Below, one piece after another: positions 8,426-16,946 of a stretch of DNA of 64,000 bases; the first letter of the stretch is position 1, and every line of letters begins with the position of its first letter. The notes under the pieces are model-generated. The model saw only the letters and a list, made by a program, of their open reading frames with translations, did not search any database and was not told where the DNA came from. The stretch lies in assembly GCF_035486915.1 (NCBI RefSeq), contig NZ_DATHMR010000100.1, forward strand, positions 1 to 64,000, in the 5' to 3' direction. Origin of the DNA: Dyella_B sp035486915. Lineage in GTDB: Bacteria; Pseudomonadota; Gammaproteobacteria; Xanthomonadales; Rhodanobacteraceae. The translations under genes and the position numbers were made by a program.

Positions 8426-8842
8426 TTAGCGGACGACCGTCACCGGCACATGGGCCCCGGCCAGCACATCGTCGGAGACCGATCCCAGCAGCCATCGGCC
8501 CAGGGTGCCGCGTCCGGTATGGCCGATCACGATGTGGTCGATGGGATAGCTGCGTACCTGGGTCAGCAGCACATCACCGGGGCTGCCGTGGGTAATCTCC
8601 AGATCGACGAGTTTGTCGGCGTCTTCGTCGATACCGCGCAGTTCCTGCATCAGTTCGTTGGTTCTCTGGGTGGCCGAATCGGTCATCATCAGACAGCAGG
8701 CATCGGCCCCACCCTGGGTGACCTGCAATACCGATACCACCCGCACCCGGCCCCCCCCTGCACGTGCCAGGTCGATAGCGAAGCGAAAGGCACGCTGCGA
8801 GGAATCCGAACTGTCATAGCCGACCAGCGAATACTTGAGCAT
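8426..8842 (-). CDS. Universal stress protein (UspA family)
   Basis: A 138-residue single-domain Usp. The ATP-binding signature G107-x2-G110-x9-G120-S121 is intact in GHTGRGTLGRWLLGS, and the N-terminal strand SLVGYDSSD holds the usual Asp. Such proteins bind ATP and support survival under stress; the precise role differs between members. ATG at 8842 has GGAG five to six bases upstream. It is divergent from the exported protein gene at 9071, sharing a 228-base regulatory region in which I see no clear operator. Confidence 0.92.
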   Translation of the reverse strand: MLKYSLVGYDSSDSSQRAFRFAIDLARAGGGRVRVVSVLQVTQGGADACCLMMTDSATQRTNELMQELRGIDEDADKLVDLEITHGSPGDVLLTQVRSYPIDHIVIGHTGRGTLGRWLLGSVSDDVLAGAHVPVTVVR

Positions 8843-9070
8843 GTGGGCTCCTTGGAAGGGAGGCGCTCGCCTGATGATCAGTGTGCGCGGCCTCCTGTTA
8901 GTTAAGCATCAATGGCCGGGAAAGCGACAGCTATCGACCTCACGGTGCCATCACAAGAACTTGCTGATGCTGAACGGCCCTAGGCGCCCTTGCCACTTTG
9001 TTCAGATTCCAAATCGGACACTTCCGCAACGGCATTGACGTCCGTAAACGCAACGTAAGGAGACCCATCC

Positions 9071-9529
9071 ATGAGCAAGCGTACTCTTGGTTTTACCGCC
9101 GCCCTGGCGCTTTGTGCTGGCGGAGTGTTTAGCCTTCCCATGACGGCGGCCCACGCAGCGACAGCACCCATCAAATGCCATCTGGTGTACAGCATGGCTG
9201 GCTGGTCGGCGATTTATCAGCATGCAACCGGTAGTGGCCATGTCACCTGTGACAACGGTCAGCGAGCTGCAGTCACCATCAGCCTGCATGGCGGTGGTTT
9301 GACGGCAGGTAAGTTCCGCGTCAGCGGACGCGGCGATATCAGCAATGTATATGGCATCAAGGATGTGTTCGGCGACTACGCCCAGGCGGGTGCCTCAGCG
9401 GGTGTGGGTTCGAGCGGCACCGCACAGGTGTTGACCAAAGGCACGGTGTCCATTGCGCTGTCGGGCACCGGCGAAGGTATCAACCTCGGCGTGGCTGTCG
9501 ACGGTTTCAGTATCAAGCCGGTTCAATAA
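9071..9529 (+). CDS. Exported protein of unknown function, Gly-rich beta domain
   Basis: A 152-residue protein with a signal peptide ending around AHA-ATA (residues 27-31). The mature part is Gly, Ser and Val rich with alternating pattern, and two Cys (in IKCHLVY and HVTCDNGQ) that could form a disulfide. Segments such as DVFGDYAQAGASAG and the C-terminal LGVAVDGFSIKP suggest a small beta-sandwich envelope protein resembling the EipA-like group, but I am not sure of the family. A Shine-Dalgarno AAGGAG precedes the ATG. It ends in a strong terminator, so it is probably monocistronic. Confidence 0.8.
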   Translation: MSKRTLGFTAALALCAGGVFSLPMTAAHAATAPIKCHLVYSMAGWSAIYQHATGSGHVTCDNGQRAAVTISLHGGGLTAGKFRVSGRGDISNVYGIKDVFGDYAQAGASAGVGSSGTAQVLTKGTVSIALSGTGEGINLGVAVDGFSIKPVQ

Positions 9530-9551
9530 GACGCTTGGCAATCATGTTCGA

Positions 9552-9582
9552 CGAAAGGCGCCGCAAGGCGCCTTTCGCTTTT
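9552..9582 (+). terminator. Rho-independent terminator
   Basis: An 11-bp perfect stem CGAAAGGCGCC / GGCGCCTTTCG (9552-9562, 9567-9577) closed by a GCAA tetraloop, followed by CTTTTC. It lies 22 bases after the stop of the exported protein gene. Confidence 0.9.
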
Positions 9583-9622
9583 CTGGGGCAGCGTATACTC
9601 GTCCCGCTTCTTTTCCGGAGTT

Positions 9623-10177
9623 ATGTCCATGCGCCGTTTTTCGATCGTGCTTGCGCTGACTTGCCTGCTGGGTTTTCTGGCCATTCCGGTGTCGGCGGCG
9701 GTGAAGCTGGGCAACCCGCAAGTCGGTCAGGTCGCACCGGCTTTTCATCTGCAGGATCAAAACGGCCATTGGCATTCGCCTGCTGACTACAAGGGTCAGT
9801 GGCTGGTGCTGTACTTCTATCCGAAGGATTTCACGCCGGGCTGCACCACCGAAGTGTGCACGTTCCGCGACAACGTCGCCAAGCTGCGCCAGCAGGGTGC
9901 CGTCGTGGTAGGCGTGAGTCTGGATGATGTCAAATCGCATGAGGAATTTGCGGCCAAATACCATGTGCCGTTTCCGTTGCTTTCCGATGCCAATCGGCAG
10001 GTCGCGGTCAGTTACGGTGTGCTCACTTCTGCGCTCGGCATCCATTTCGCAAAACGCACCACGTTCCTGATCGATCCGAGCGGCAAGATCGTCAAGATTT
10101 ACCGCGACGTGGATCCCGAGAAAAATTCCGCCGAAGTACTTACGGATATCGCTGCCATGAAAAAGGCGACCCACTGA
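9623..10177 (+). CDS. Periplasmic peroxiredoxin, Bcp/PrxQ type
   Basis: A 184-residue thiol peroxidase with an N-terminal signal peptide (cleavage near VSAA, residue 25), which is unusual because Bcp is normally cytoplasmic. Peroxidatic Cys74 lies in FTPGCTTEVC and the resolving Cys79 follows five residues later, as in atypical two-Cys PrxQ proteins. The conserved YFYPKDFTPGC and the Arg-containing TTFLIDPSGK segments are present. It should reduce peroxides in the periplasm, needing an exported thiol donor. Its stop shares one base with the ATG of the next gene, so the two are translationally coupled. Confidence 0.92.
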   Translation: MSMRRFSIVLALTCLLGFLAIPVSAAVKLGNPQVGQVAPAFHLQDQNGHWHSPADYKGQWLVLYFYPKDFTPGCTTEVCTFRDNVAKLRQQGAVVVGVSLDDVKSHEEFAAKYHVPFPLLSDANRQVAVSYGVLTSALGIHFAKRTTFLIDPSGKIVKIYRDVDPEKNSAEVLTDIAAMKKATH

Positions 10178-10731
10178 TGCTGATTTCCCGTTCTGATCTG
10201 GGCCACAGGAAAAAGACAGGATTTGCATGGTGGCGGATGATCGTGTGGATGCTGCTGTTGGTGGCGGGTTTTGGCTGCGTGCAATACGTCCGGCATGTAC
10301 AACAGTTGTGGGGGGTGTTGCAGACGCTTCCTGCCGGCGATAGCGATATCGACCAAGTGCGCGTCATGCTGGCGTGGGATGCGGGATACTTTGTCGTCGC
10401 GTTTGCGGTGATCGTTGTCAGCGCAGGTTGCATCTTGCGACAGGCATGGGCGCGGCCGGCATTGCGTGTGCTATCGCTGGCGTTGGCCGTGTGGGCTGCG
10501 TATCGCGCCGTAGTGGCGTGGTATCAGTGGCATATGCTTACGGTCATTGGTCCGGCGCTCCTGGCGATGGGGCGCTCCACGCCCGGGCAGCTCGCAGAAA
10601 CGCAGCATATGCAAAATCTGTTGTTGATCAGTGCAGGTGTCGGCGCCGCCGCCGTGGTGGTGCTTCTGTGGCTCGCCTGGCAGCTTGGCCAGCCGGCGGT
10701 GCGCCTGCAATTTCGTGCACGGTCATTCTGA
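10177..10731 (+). CDS. Four-helix inner-membrane protein of unknown function
   Basis: A 184-residue protein with four predicted membrane segments (about residues 20-40, 68-88, 95-115 and 147-170) and a basic N-terminus. The start codon overlaps the stop of the peroxiredoxin gene by one base (TGATG). I recognise no family. Coupling to a periplasmic thiol peroxidase would fit a membrane electron-transfer partner, but no conserved Cys pair is visible (isolated Cys near 34 and 86), so I do not assign that role. Confidence 0.75.
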   Translation: MLISRSDLGHRKKTGFAWWRMIVWMLLLVAGFGCVQYVRHVQQLWGVLQTLPAGDSDIDQVRVMLAWDAGYFVVAFAVIVVSAGCILRQAWARPALRVLSLALAVWAAYRAVVAWYQWHMLTVIGPALLAMGRSTPGQLAETQHMQNLLLISAGVGAAAVVVLLWLAWQLGQPAVRLQFRARSF

Positions 10732-10814
10732 TCAGGGCGATTCAGCGGCAGTTCCCGAGCAAGGCTTTATCGATGTCGGCGAGTGCCTATCCTGGCTGAT
10801 ATTCGGGTCTTCCC

Positions 10815-11567
10815 ATGCGTTCCCAAATCTTGCTTGCCACCTGCATGCTCCTGGTCATCTGCGGCAGCCTGCACGCGCAGGATCTGGCGAAGGTCTGTCA
10901 CGCGACCAGCAGTTACGATCTGACGATAGAACAGGATCGCCTGGTGTTCGATCGCGATGCACCCGCGCCTACGCGCGTCGTGCTGGGTGCGGGCACCTTG
11001 CAGACCGATGGTCAGCCCGTTGCGCTGAATGATGAAGATCAGGATCGCATCAATCTGTTCCAGCGCGACGTGCGTGCGCTGATGCCGCGCGTGAAAAGCG
11101 TGGCACAGCATGGTGTGGCGATCACCATGCAAACCATCCACGATGAATCGGGGAGCCTCAATCTGGATCCGGACACGCGTGCCGAGCTCGATCAGCGCCT
11201 TGCCGCCCATGCCACCGACCTGCGCCAACGCATCGCCGACAGCCATAGCACGCACGACTGGCATGGCGATGCCGCCGACAATTACGCCAATCAGATCCTG
11301 AGCGATATCACGCCGCTGCTCGCTTCTTCGCTGGGGCAACAGGCCTTGAATGCGGCGATGACGGGCGATTTGCAGCAGGCGGGCACTCTTCGCGATCAGG
11401 CCAGCAACGTCGCCACGAATTTCCAGCCTCGATTGGAAGGGCGCCTACAGGCCCTCCGGCCGGAGATTCAAGCGCTGTGCCCGGATATTCAGCGTCTTTC
11501 GCAGCTGCAGGAAGGTCTGCGGGCCAGCAACGGGCGGCCCCTGAACCTCGTCCAGGTCGGTCAATGA
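10815..11567 (+). CDS. YggN/DUF2884 family exported protein (first copy)
   Basis: A 250-residue protein with signal peptide ending LHA-QD (about residue 21). The mature protein begins with a Cys-containing strand VCHATSSYDLTIEQDRLVF, has a middle Asp/Arg-rich helix (DQDRINLFQRDVRALMPRV) and ends with LCPDIQRLSQLQEGL. A second gene at 15990 encodes the same layout, including a Cys near the N-terminus, an RxYxRQVRxLVP-like helix and a C-terminal CPRLTDLDRLQQQ. This is the YggN/DUF2884 pattern; function unknown. Start ATG at 10815 without a strong Shine-Dalgarno. Confidence 0.8.
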   Translation: MRSQILLATCMLLVICGSLHAQDLAKVCHATSSYDLTIEQDRLVFDRDAPAPTRVVLGAGTLQTDGQPVALNDEDQDRINLFQRDVRALMPRVKSVAQHGVAITMQTIHDESGSLNLDPDTRAELDQRLAAHATDLRQRIADSHSTHDWHGDAADNYANQILSDITPLLASSLGQQALNAAMTGDLQQAGTLRDQASNVATNFQPRLEGRLQALRPEIQALCPDIQRLSQLQEGLRASNGRPLNLVQVGQ

Positions 11568-11677
11568 AACGCCAGCTGAGCGGCCGATTAGCAGCATAGG
11601 CAGGTTAATCCGCGGGTAAGTGCCTGTACGGCAACATGCGGTCATCGTTAGCAGAGCCGCAGCAGGAGGCGACCGCC

Positions 11678-12121
11678 GTGTCGCTCGATTCCCAACATCT
11701 GTGCAATGCGTTGATCCGCCGCAGCATCGAGCTGCGCGCGCTGTATCGTCACGCCGGTGCGCAAGTGAGTGAGCCGGGACTGCGAACAGTGCTCAATGAA
11801 GAAGCGCAGTCGCTCACCGAGGTGATCAACGCCTTGCAGATGCAATTGCGCAACCACGCCATCGAGCCTGCCACGCGCAGCCGCATCGTCGAGCGTGCGC
11901 GTCAACGATTGGACGCGTTGCTTTTGCGTAGCATGCCGCGCAGCGACGACGCCTGGATTCGCCTGCTCGCACGCCATGAAGAAAACCTGCTGCTTGCGTT
12001 CGAGCGCGTGTTGAACCGCATCGAGCCCGGCGAGATGACCGCGACCTTGCATCGCCAGCTTCCGCGCCTGCAATCGATCCATCTGGACATGCACAGCCTC
12101 GCCAAGGCCGTAGGGCACTGA
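11678..12121 (+). CDS. Helical protein of unknown function
   Basis: A 147-residue, Leu/Arg/Glu-rich all-helical protein without signal peptide. Its layout (LCNALIRRSIELRALYRHA, then an EEAQSLTEVINALQ helix, then LLLAFERVLNRI) recalls ferritin-like or DUF2383-type four-helix bundles, but it lacks an obvious metal motif. I place the start at GTG 11678 because AGGAGG lies eight bases upstream; an in-frame ATG at 11636 has no such site. Three bases after its stop the DUF924 gene begins with GTG, so the pair is probably one operon. Confidence 0.7.
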   Translation: MSLDSQHLCNALIRRSIELRALYRHAGAQVSEPGLRTVLNEEAQSLTEVINALQMQLRNHAIEPATRSRIVERARQRLDALLLRSMPRSDDAWIRLLARHEENLLLAFERVLNRIEPGEMTATLHRQLPRLQSIHLDMHSLAKAVGH

Positions 12122-12124
12122 CGC

Positions 12125-12712
12125 GTGGCGAGCCCGCCGCCCGAAGCGCTTTCGGTGCTGGCGTTCTGGTTCGATCCTGCCCACACGGACAAATGGTTCC
12201 ATAGCGATCCTGCGTTCGATGCACAGATTCGCGAACAATTCGGTTATCGGGTCGACGCGGCCGCAGCGGGTCATTTGAATCACTGGGCAGCAACGCCATC
12301 CGGCTGGCTGGCGTTGTTGATTGTTCTGGATCAATTTCCGCGCAACATCTATCGCAACCGTCCGCGCGCGTGGAGGCAGGATCTTCTCGCGCAGCAGGTT
12401 GTTGTGTCCGGTCTTGATGAAGGTTTCGACCGACAGTTGCCGCCCATCCAGCGCGTGTTCGCTTACATGCCGCTGCAACATGCTGAAGATATTGGGTTGC
12501 AGCACCGTTGTGTCCAATTGTTCGAGGACTTGTGCGATAGCGTTGCGGCAAATGAGCGCGATCGCTACACGGACTTTCTCGACTATGCTCGCCGCCACGC
12601 GTCGGTAGTCGCGCGTTTCGGTCGCTTTCCGCATCGAAACGCGGTGCTCGGCCGGGTGACAACGCCAGAAGAAACGGCGTACCTCGCCGAGCCAGGTTCC
12701 GGCTTTTCCTGA
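12125..12712 (+). CDS. DUF924 family protein
   Basis: A 195-residue protein with the DUF924 hallmarks: LAFWFDPAHTDKWF at the N-terminus, LIVLDQFPRNIYRN in the middle (about residues 64-78), FAYMPLQHAED (about 112-122) and RFGRFPHRNAVLGR near the C-terminus. The family is a TPR-like helical fold that is very common in proteobacteria; its biochemical role is not established. GTG start three bases after the previous stop, with no separate promoter evident. Confidence 0.9.
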   Translation: MASPPPEALSVLAFWFDPAHTDKWFHSDPAFDAQIREQFGYRVDAAAAGHLNHWAATPSGWLALLIVLDQFPRNIYRNRPRAWRQDLLAQQVVVSGLDEGFDRQLPPIQRVFAYMPLQHAEDIGLQHRCVQLFEDLCDSVAANERDRYTDFLDYARRHASVVARFGRFPHRNAVLGRVTTPEETAYLAEPGSGFS

Positions 12713-12765
12713 TACACAACGAACGGCCAAGGAAGTTGGCCTGATTTCAAGACAAGGAGCACGTC

Positions 12766-13092
12766 ATGCGCCGTTATTTCGCGATCGCTTTGCTTTTCTT
12801 CGGGTGCAATGGTTACGCGATGGAGAGCATCCGCGTGGGCAGCCAATTGATCGTCGTTGGCGATAGCTCTGCCAAAGTGAAAGAAATGCTGGGTAACCCT
12901 AGCTCTCGCTCGAAAAGCGCCGGCAAGAGCACTGGCTCAAAGAAAGGATCGGGTCACAGCAAGGGTGGTGTGAAGGTTCAATCCAATGACAAGACCAAGG
13001 GCGAGAAGTGGCTTTACCGTCGCAATGGCCACACCATCACCTTCATCATGGCCGACGGCAAAGTCACGCACATCGACGATGTGGCGCGCTGA
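12766..13092 (+). CDS. DUF2845-like exported protein
   Basis: A 108-residue protein with a signal peptide ending NGYA-ME (about residue 18). The mature part opens with IRVGSQLIVVGDSSAKVKEMLGNP, a pattern of small SmpA/OmlA- or DUF2845-type domains in which a GxP-like turn sets a strand-helix unit. A Ser/Lys/Gly-rich low-complexity linker (about residues 48-75) separates it from the C-terminal strands WLYRRNGHTITFIMADG. An AAGGAG site precedes the ATG. Its stop codon lies in a palindrome shared with the convergent panE gene. Confidence 0.75.
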   Translation: MRRYFAIALLFFGCNGYAMESIRVGSQLIVVGDSSAKVKEMLGNPSSRSKSAGKSTGSKKGSGHSKGGVKVQSNDKTKGEKWLYRRNGHTITFIMADGKVTHIDDVAR

Positions 13093-13105
13093 TCGCGATC
13101 AGCGC
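13086..13105. terminator. 20-bp perfect palindrome holding both convergent stop codons
   Basis: GCGCTGATCG / CGATCAGCGC is a perfect palindrome. The TGA of the upstream gene (13090-13092) and the TGA of panE on the other strand (13099-13101) are mirror images inside it. No T tract follows. As RNA it would form the same hairpin from either strand; a role in ending transcription or protecting 3' ends is inferred. Confidence 0.5.
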
Positions 13106-14112
13106 AGCTCGCGCAGTTCTTCCAGCAACGCGCGGCCGCTCCAGGGGTCGTATGACTTCTCTGCCTCGCGAATCAGCGCGACGATCCGCGCGTTGCCCCG
13201 CGCAGGAAGCCCCCTCGACGCGGCCAGGGCGACAATTTCGCCATTTATGTAATCGATCTCCGTCCGTCGCCCGGCCTGCAAGTCTTGCCACATGGACGAT
13301 CGGGCCAGCGGATCGATGGCGAGCATGCGCGAAGCGACGCGGCTGAACAGCAGATCAGGCAGCGACAACACGTTCGGCACCCAGCGTGCGGGCACCGTGG
13401 TCAGTTGCGCCGGGCGAATGCCCGCCGCATCCAGCACACGCAAGCCCTCGCGTTGCAGCAACGCTAGACAACGCCGCCATACGTGCCGCGACAATTCTTC
13501 GCGCAACGGCAGACCGCTCAGTGCGTTCAATGGATTGTTGAGATTGAGCAACAGCTTCGCCCACAACACGGCTTGCATATCGTCGTACTGCTCCAGGGGA
13601 ATGCCCGCGGCAGCAAATGCCGGAAGAAAGGGGTTCAGCACGGAAGAACGTTCCACTTTCAACTCACCGGACGAGCCCTGATGGAAATGTCCGGCATCAG
13701 GTTGCGTAACATTGAAGGGCACTACGCCCGACAGAACGCCATGTCCCGGCAATGAAGCGCGCAGCTCGGCCGCATTGCGAATGCCATTCTGAAAGCTGAT
13801 GACCGGAACGCCGGACGCAAGCACGTCGGACAGCTCATGCGCCACATCCATGGTCGCGGCGGATTTCACAGTGACCAGCACAAGATCCGCATCGCGTACC
13901 GCGTCGGGGTGCGTTTGGATATCAAGTGCATCCGGAAGAATGCGCTTGTCGTGTCCGTGTAAATCGCTGATGCGCAGTCCGTGCTCTTTCAGCGTGGCTG
14001 CGACATGCGCACGCGCGATGAAGCGCACATGCGCATGATCGTGCAATCGACCGCCCAAATAGTTACCGATCATCCCGGCGCCATAGATGGCGATGCGAGG
14101 ACGAGCCTTCAT
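13099..14112 (-). CDS. panE: 2-dehydropantoate 2-reductase (ketopantoate reductase)
   Basis: A 337-residue NADPH-dependent oxidoreductase that would reduce ketopantoate to pantoate for coenzyme A synthesis. The Rossmann motif GAGMIG is at residues 11-16; the probable catalytic lysine is K186 in AKLLLNLNNPLNAL; the C-terminal domain has SMWQDLQAGRRTEIDYING, typical of ApbA/PanE. Several paralogous ketopantoate-reductase-like enzymes exist, so the substrate is likely rather than certain. The ATG overlaps the stop of the upstream FAD-dehydrogenase gene by four bases (ATGA), so the two are coupled. Confidence 0.85.
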   Translation of the reverse strand: MKARPRIAIYGAGMIGNYLGGRLHDHAHVRFIARAHVAATLKEHGLRISDLHGHDKRILPDALDIQTHPDAVRDADLVLVTVKSAATMDVAHELSDVLASGVPVISFQNGIRNAAELRASLPGHGVLSGVVPFNVTQPDAGHFHQGSSGELKVERSSVLNPFLPAFAAAGIPLEQYDDMQAVLWAKLLLNLNNPLNALSGLPLREELSRHVWRRCLALLQREGLRVLDAAGIRPAQLTTVPARWVPNVLSLPDLLFSRVASRMLAIDPLARSSMWQDLQAGRRTEIDYINGEIVALAASRGLPARGNARIVALIREAEKSYDPWSGRALLEELRELR

Positions 14113-15764
14113 GCGATGGCTGCTGCCGCCGCGCGTCCGGCGACGCGTCCTGAAAAAAGACAGCCGCCCAGGAAGCTGCCTTCCAGCGCGCGGTAACCAT
14201 GTAATCCGCCACCACCGAAACCGGCGGCTTCACCGGCGGCGTATAGACCGTGCAACGGTTGGCCATCGTGCCCCAGCACGCGTGCTTGCAGATCCGTTTC
14301 AAGACCGCCCAGCGTTTTGCGCGTGAGAATGTTCAGGCGCACCGCGATGAGCGGGCCATTGGCCGGATCGAGCATGCGATGCGGTTTTGCCACACGTACA
14401 AGCCGATCGCCGCGATAGCGGCGCGCATTGTGGATGGCCATCACCTGACTGTCTTTCGTAAACGGATTGTCGAACTCGCGATCGCGCGCCTCGATCTCTT
14501 CACGCAGCTTCGTCACATCGAGCAACGCATTGCCAGCCAGCGCATTCATACCGGCGACAAGATCGTCCAGATTGTCCCGCACAATGAAATCGCGGCCGTG
14601 GCTCTTGAAGGCTTCCACCGGAGCGGGCGCGCCTTTGCCGATGGCGCGTTTGGCGACTTGCCGCCAGCTCTTGCCGGTGAGGTCGGGATTCTGCTCGGAG
14701 CCGGAAAGCGCAAATTCGCGACGGATAATCTGCTGATCCAGCACAAACCAGCTGTAGTCGTAACCGGTGCGACGCAAATGCTCCAACGTACCCATGGTGT
14801 CGAAGCCCGGCCACAGTGGCCCCGGCAAACGTTGCCCATGTGCGTCGAACCACAGCGATGACGGCCCGGGCAGAATGCGGATCGCATGCATCGGCCAGAT
14901 CGGATTCCAGTTCTCGATACCTTCCACGTAATGCCACATGCGATCGCGATTGATCAGCCTCGCGCCGGCTGTTTCGCTGATGCCAAGCATACGGCCGTCC
15001 ACATGCGCAGGCACGCCGCACAGCATGTGCGATGGTGGCGGACCAAGGCGCTCCGGCCAATTCTTGCGCACCAGTTCGTGATTGCCGCCGATGCCACCCG
15101 ACGCGACGATGACCGCCTGCGCGCAAAGTTCGAAATCGCCCACTACATCGCGTGAGCTGGGTTTGCCGCGTTCCATGTTGTCGCTTGCGAGCTTGACGCC
15201 ACGCACACCTGCAACGCGACCCTTATCGACAATCAGCTCATCGACACGATGCCGGAACGCAAACTGCAACAGTCCTTTCGATTGCGCCTCACGCGCGCGG
15301 CGCAGAAACGGTTCCAGCACACCGGGCCCTGTTCCCCATGTCACATGGAAGCGCGGCACCGAATTGCCGTGCCCGATCGCGCCATATCCCCCGCGTTCGG
15401 CCCAGCCCACTACGGGAAACCAGCGCATGCCCATGCCATGCAGCCATGCGCGCTTTTCGCCGGCTGCAAAATCGACATATGCCTGGGCCCATTGGCGCGG
15501 CCAATGATCTTCAGGGCGGTCGAACGCCGCCGTGCCCATCCAGTCTGAAAGCGCGAGCGCGTGGGAATCGCGCACACCCATCCGGCGCTGCTCGGGCGAA
15601 TCGACGAAAAACAAGCCGCCGAACGACCAGTGCGCCTGGCCGCCCAGACTTTGTTCCGGCTCCTGATCGACTACGATCACGCGTTTGCCGGCATCGGTGA
15701 GCTCTGTGGCGGCCACAAGACCCGCCAGGCCGCCGCCGACCACAATGGCATCAGTGGATTGCAT
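14109..15764 (-). CDS. FAD-binding dehydrogenase, 3-ketosteroid-dehydrogenase-like
   Basis: A 551-residue flavoprotein. GGGLAG at residues 10-15 followed by an acidic VVVDQE gives the dinucleotide-binding fold, and the C-terminal GLYAAGEAAGFGGGGLHGYRALEG closes the FAD site as in the fumarate reductase/KsdD superfamily. SLGGQAHWSFGGLFFVDS matches the FAD-binding dehydrogenase subgroup annotated beside steroid dehydrogenases; the true substrate is unknown. I use the ATG at 15764 (GGGG upstream) rather than an earlier in-frame codon. It is translationally coupled to panE. Confidence 0.82.
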   Translation of the reverse strand: MQSTDAIVVGGGLAGLVAATELTDAGKRVIVVDQEPEQSLGGQAHWSFGGLFFVDSPEQRRMGVRDSHALALSDWMGTAAFDRPEDHWPRQWAQAYVDFAAGEKRAWLHGMGMRWFPVVGWAERGGYGAIGHGNSVPRFHVTWGTGPGVLEPFLRRAREAQSKGLLQFAFRHRVDELIVDKGRVAGVRGVKLASDNMERGKPSSRDVVGDFELCAQAVIVASGGIGGNHELVRKNWPERLGPPPSHMLCGVPAHVDGRMLGISETAGARLINRDRMWHYVEGIENWNPIWPMHAIRILPGPSSLWFDAHGQRLPGPLWPGFDTMGTLEHLRRTGYDYSWFVLDQQIIRREFALSGSEQNPDLTGKSWRQVAKRAIGKGAPAPVEAFKSHGRDFIVRDNLDDLVAGMNALAGNALLDVTKLREEIEARDREFDNPFTKDSQVMAIHNARRYRGDRLVRVAKPHRMLDPANGPLIAVRLNILTRKTLGGLETDLQARVLGHDGQPLHGLYAAGEAAGFGGGGLHGYRALEGSFLGGCLFSGRVAGRAAAAAIA

Positions 15765-15837
15765 GATTGTGTCGCCCCTGCTTACGTCCCAGTAGTCCAA
15801 CTTATCGCGCGCTCGTCCGTTTTCCTATGTGCGCTGC

Positions 15838-15872
15838 GCCATCGGGCAAACGGCTGTTCTATGACCGATGGC
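15838..15872. repeat. Interrupted dyad in a divergent promoter region
   Basis: GCCATCGG (15838-15845) and CCGATGGC (15865-15872) form a perfect 8-bp inverted repeat with a 19-base spacer, between the divergent FAD-dehydrogenase and YggN-like genes. It could be an operator or a hairpin; nothing else supports either. Confidence 0.3.
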
Positions 15873-15989
15873 ACGGGGATGACGTACGGCCCATGCTGCA
15901 GTGCCCCCCGGTGTTAAACCCTATGCAAGTCAGGACGCATCCAAGCACGCGTTAGGACCCATTCGTGTGCCTTGAGGAGGGAGTCGCTC

Positions 15990-16793
15990 ATGCATCGTCA
16001 TGTCATTCTTGTTGCCATGGTTGGTGGCCTCGCCGCGACGTGCGGCGCTCGGGCTGCCGATACGCATGCAAGCTTTCAGTGCACCTACAACACCCAGTAC
16101 GACGTTCAGATCAAACCCGATGGCATTGCCTTTACGCGTGACCATGGCACGCCGGGCGATGTCTTCATGCACAACGGACAGTTGCGCGTGGACGGACGAG
16201 ACGTGGCAATGTCCAGCGCCGATGCAACGCGCCTGCGCGACTACGAACGACAAGTACGCGAACTGGTGCCCACCATCGCAGCGATTGCACGCGATGGCGT
16301 CAACATCGGTTACTCGGCACTTTCCACCGTGGTGGCGACGTTTGCCGAGAACAGCGATGAGCGCCTGCGTTATCAGCAAGCGCTGCACGAAAAAGAAGTC
16401 GTCGCGCTGCAGCTGATCGAAAATGGTCTCGACAAGGGTGTGTGGAAATCCGACGACGACGATCGTGCATTCGGCGCCGATATGCAGCAAACCGTGGCCG
16501 ACATGACGGCCGATGTGATGCGCAATGTGGTGGCCGACGCGCTCAGCGGCGATTCCAGCCGGATGGCCAGCTTGCAGGCACGCACGGGTTCACTGGAAAA
16601 CTCCTTGCAAAAAGCACTCGCCGAACCCGCGCAACAGCTCGCGCAACGCGCACAGGAAGTGTGCCCGCGCCTGACAGATCTAGATCGTTTGCAACAGCAA
16701 TTCCAGTTCCGCCTCGCTCATGGCGAGCGGCTGCAGCTTCTTTCTTCGGACACGGACAGTCTCGATAAGGCACGGCAATACGCCCAACGTTAA
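15990..16793 (+). CDS. YggN/DUF2884 family exported protein (second copy)
   Basis: A 267-residue protein with signal peptide ending ARA-AD (about residue 23). It shares layout with the 10815 gene product: an early Cys strand (FQCTYNTQYDVQIKPDGIAF), a charged helix ADATRLRDYERQVRELVP and a C-terminal VCPRLTDLDRLQQQF. The two Cys could form a disulfide. The ATG at 15990 has AGGAGG nine bases upstream, which rules out the earlier TTG. A terminator follows, so it is monocistronic. Function unknown. Confidence 0.82.
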   Translation: MHRHVILVAMVGGLAATCGARAADTHASFQCTYNTQYDVQIKPDGIAFTRDHGTPGDVFMHNGQLRVDGRDVAMSSADATRLRDYERQVRELVPTIAAIARDGVNIGYSALSTVVATFAENSDERLRYQQALHEKEVVALQLIENGLDKGVWKSDDDDRAFGADMQQTVADMTADVMRNVVADALSGDSSRMASLQARTGSLENSLQKALAEPAQQLAQRAQEVCPRLTDLDRLQQQFQFRLAHGERLQLLSSDTDSLDKARQYAQR

Positions 16794-16840
16794 TGACCCC
16801 CGCAGCCATGCTTTTTCCCCATTAGCATGGAAAGTCATGT

Positions 16841-16867
16841 GCCCGGTTCCCAGCCGGGCCTTTTTTT
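16841..16867 (+). terminator. Rho-independent terminator
   Basis: GCCCGG (16841-16846) pairs with CCGGGC (16854-16859), followed by C and seven T. It lies about 50 bases after the YggN-like stop. Confidence 0.88.
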
Positions 16868-16946
16868 GTCCCGAAGCGGGTATCGTCCGAAAGCCAGTCC
16901 ACTCGCAGGCTGTTAGGCTTTAGGCAGTTCCGCGACGGATTGCGTC

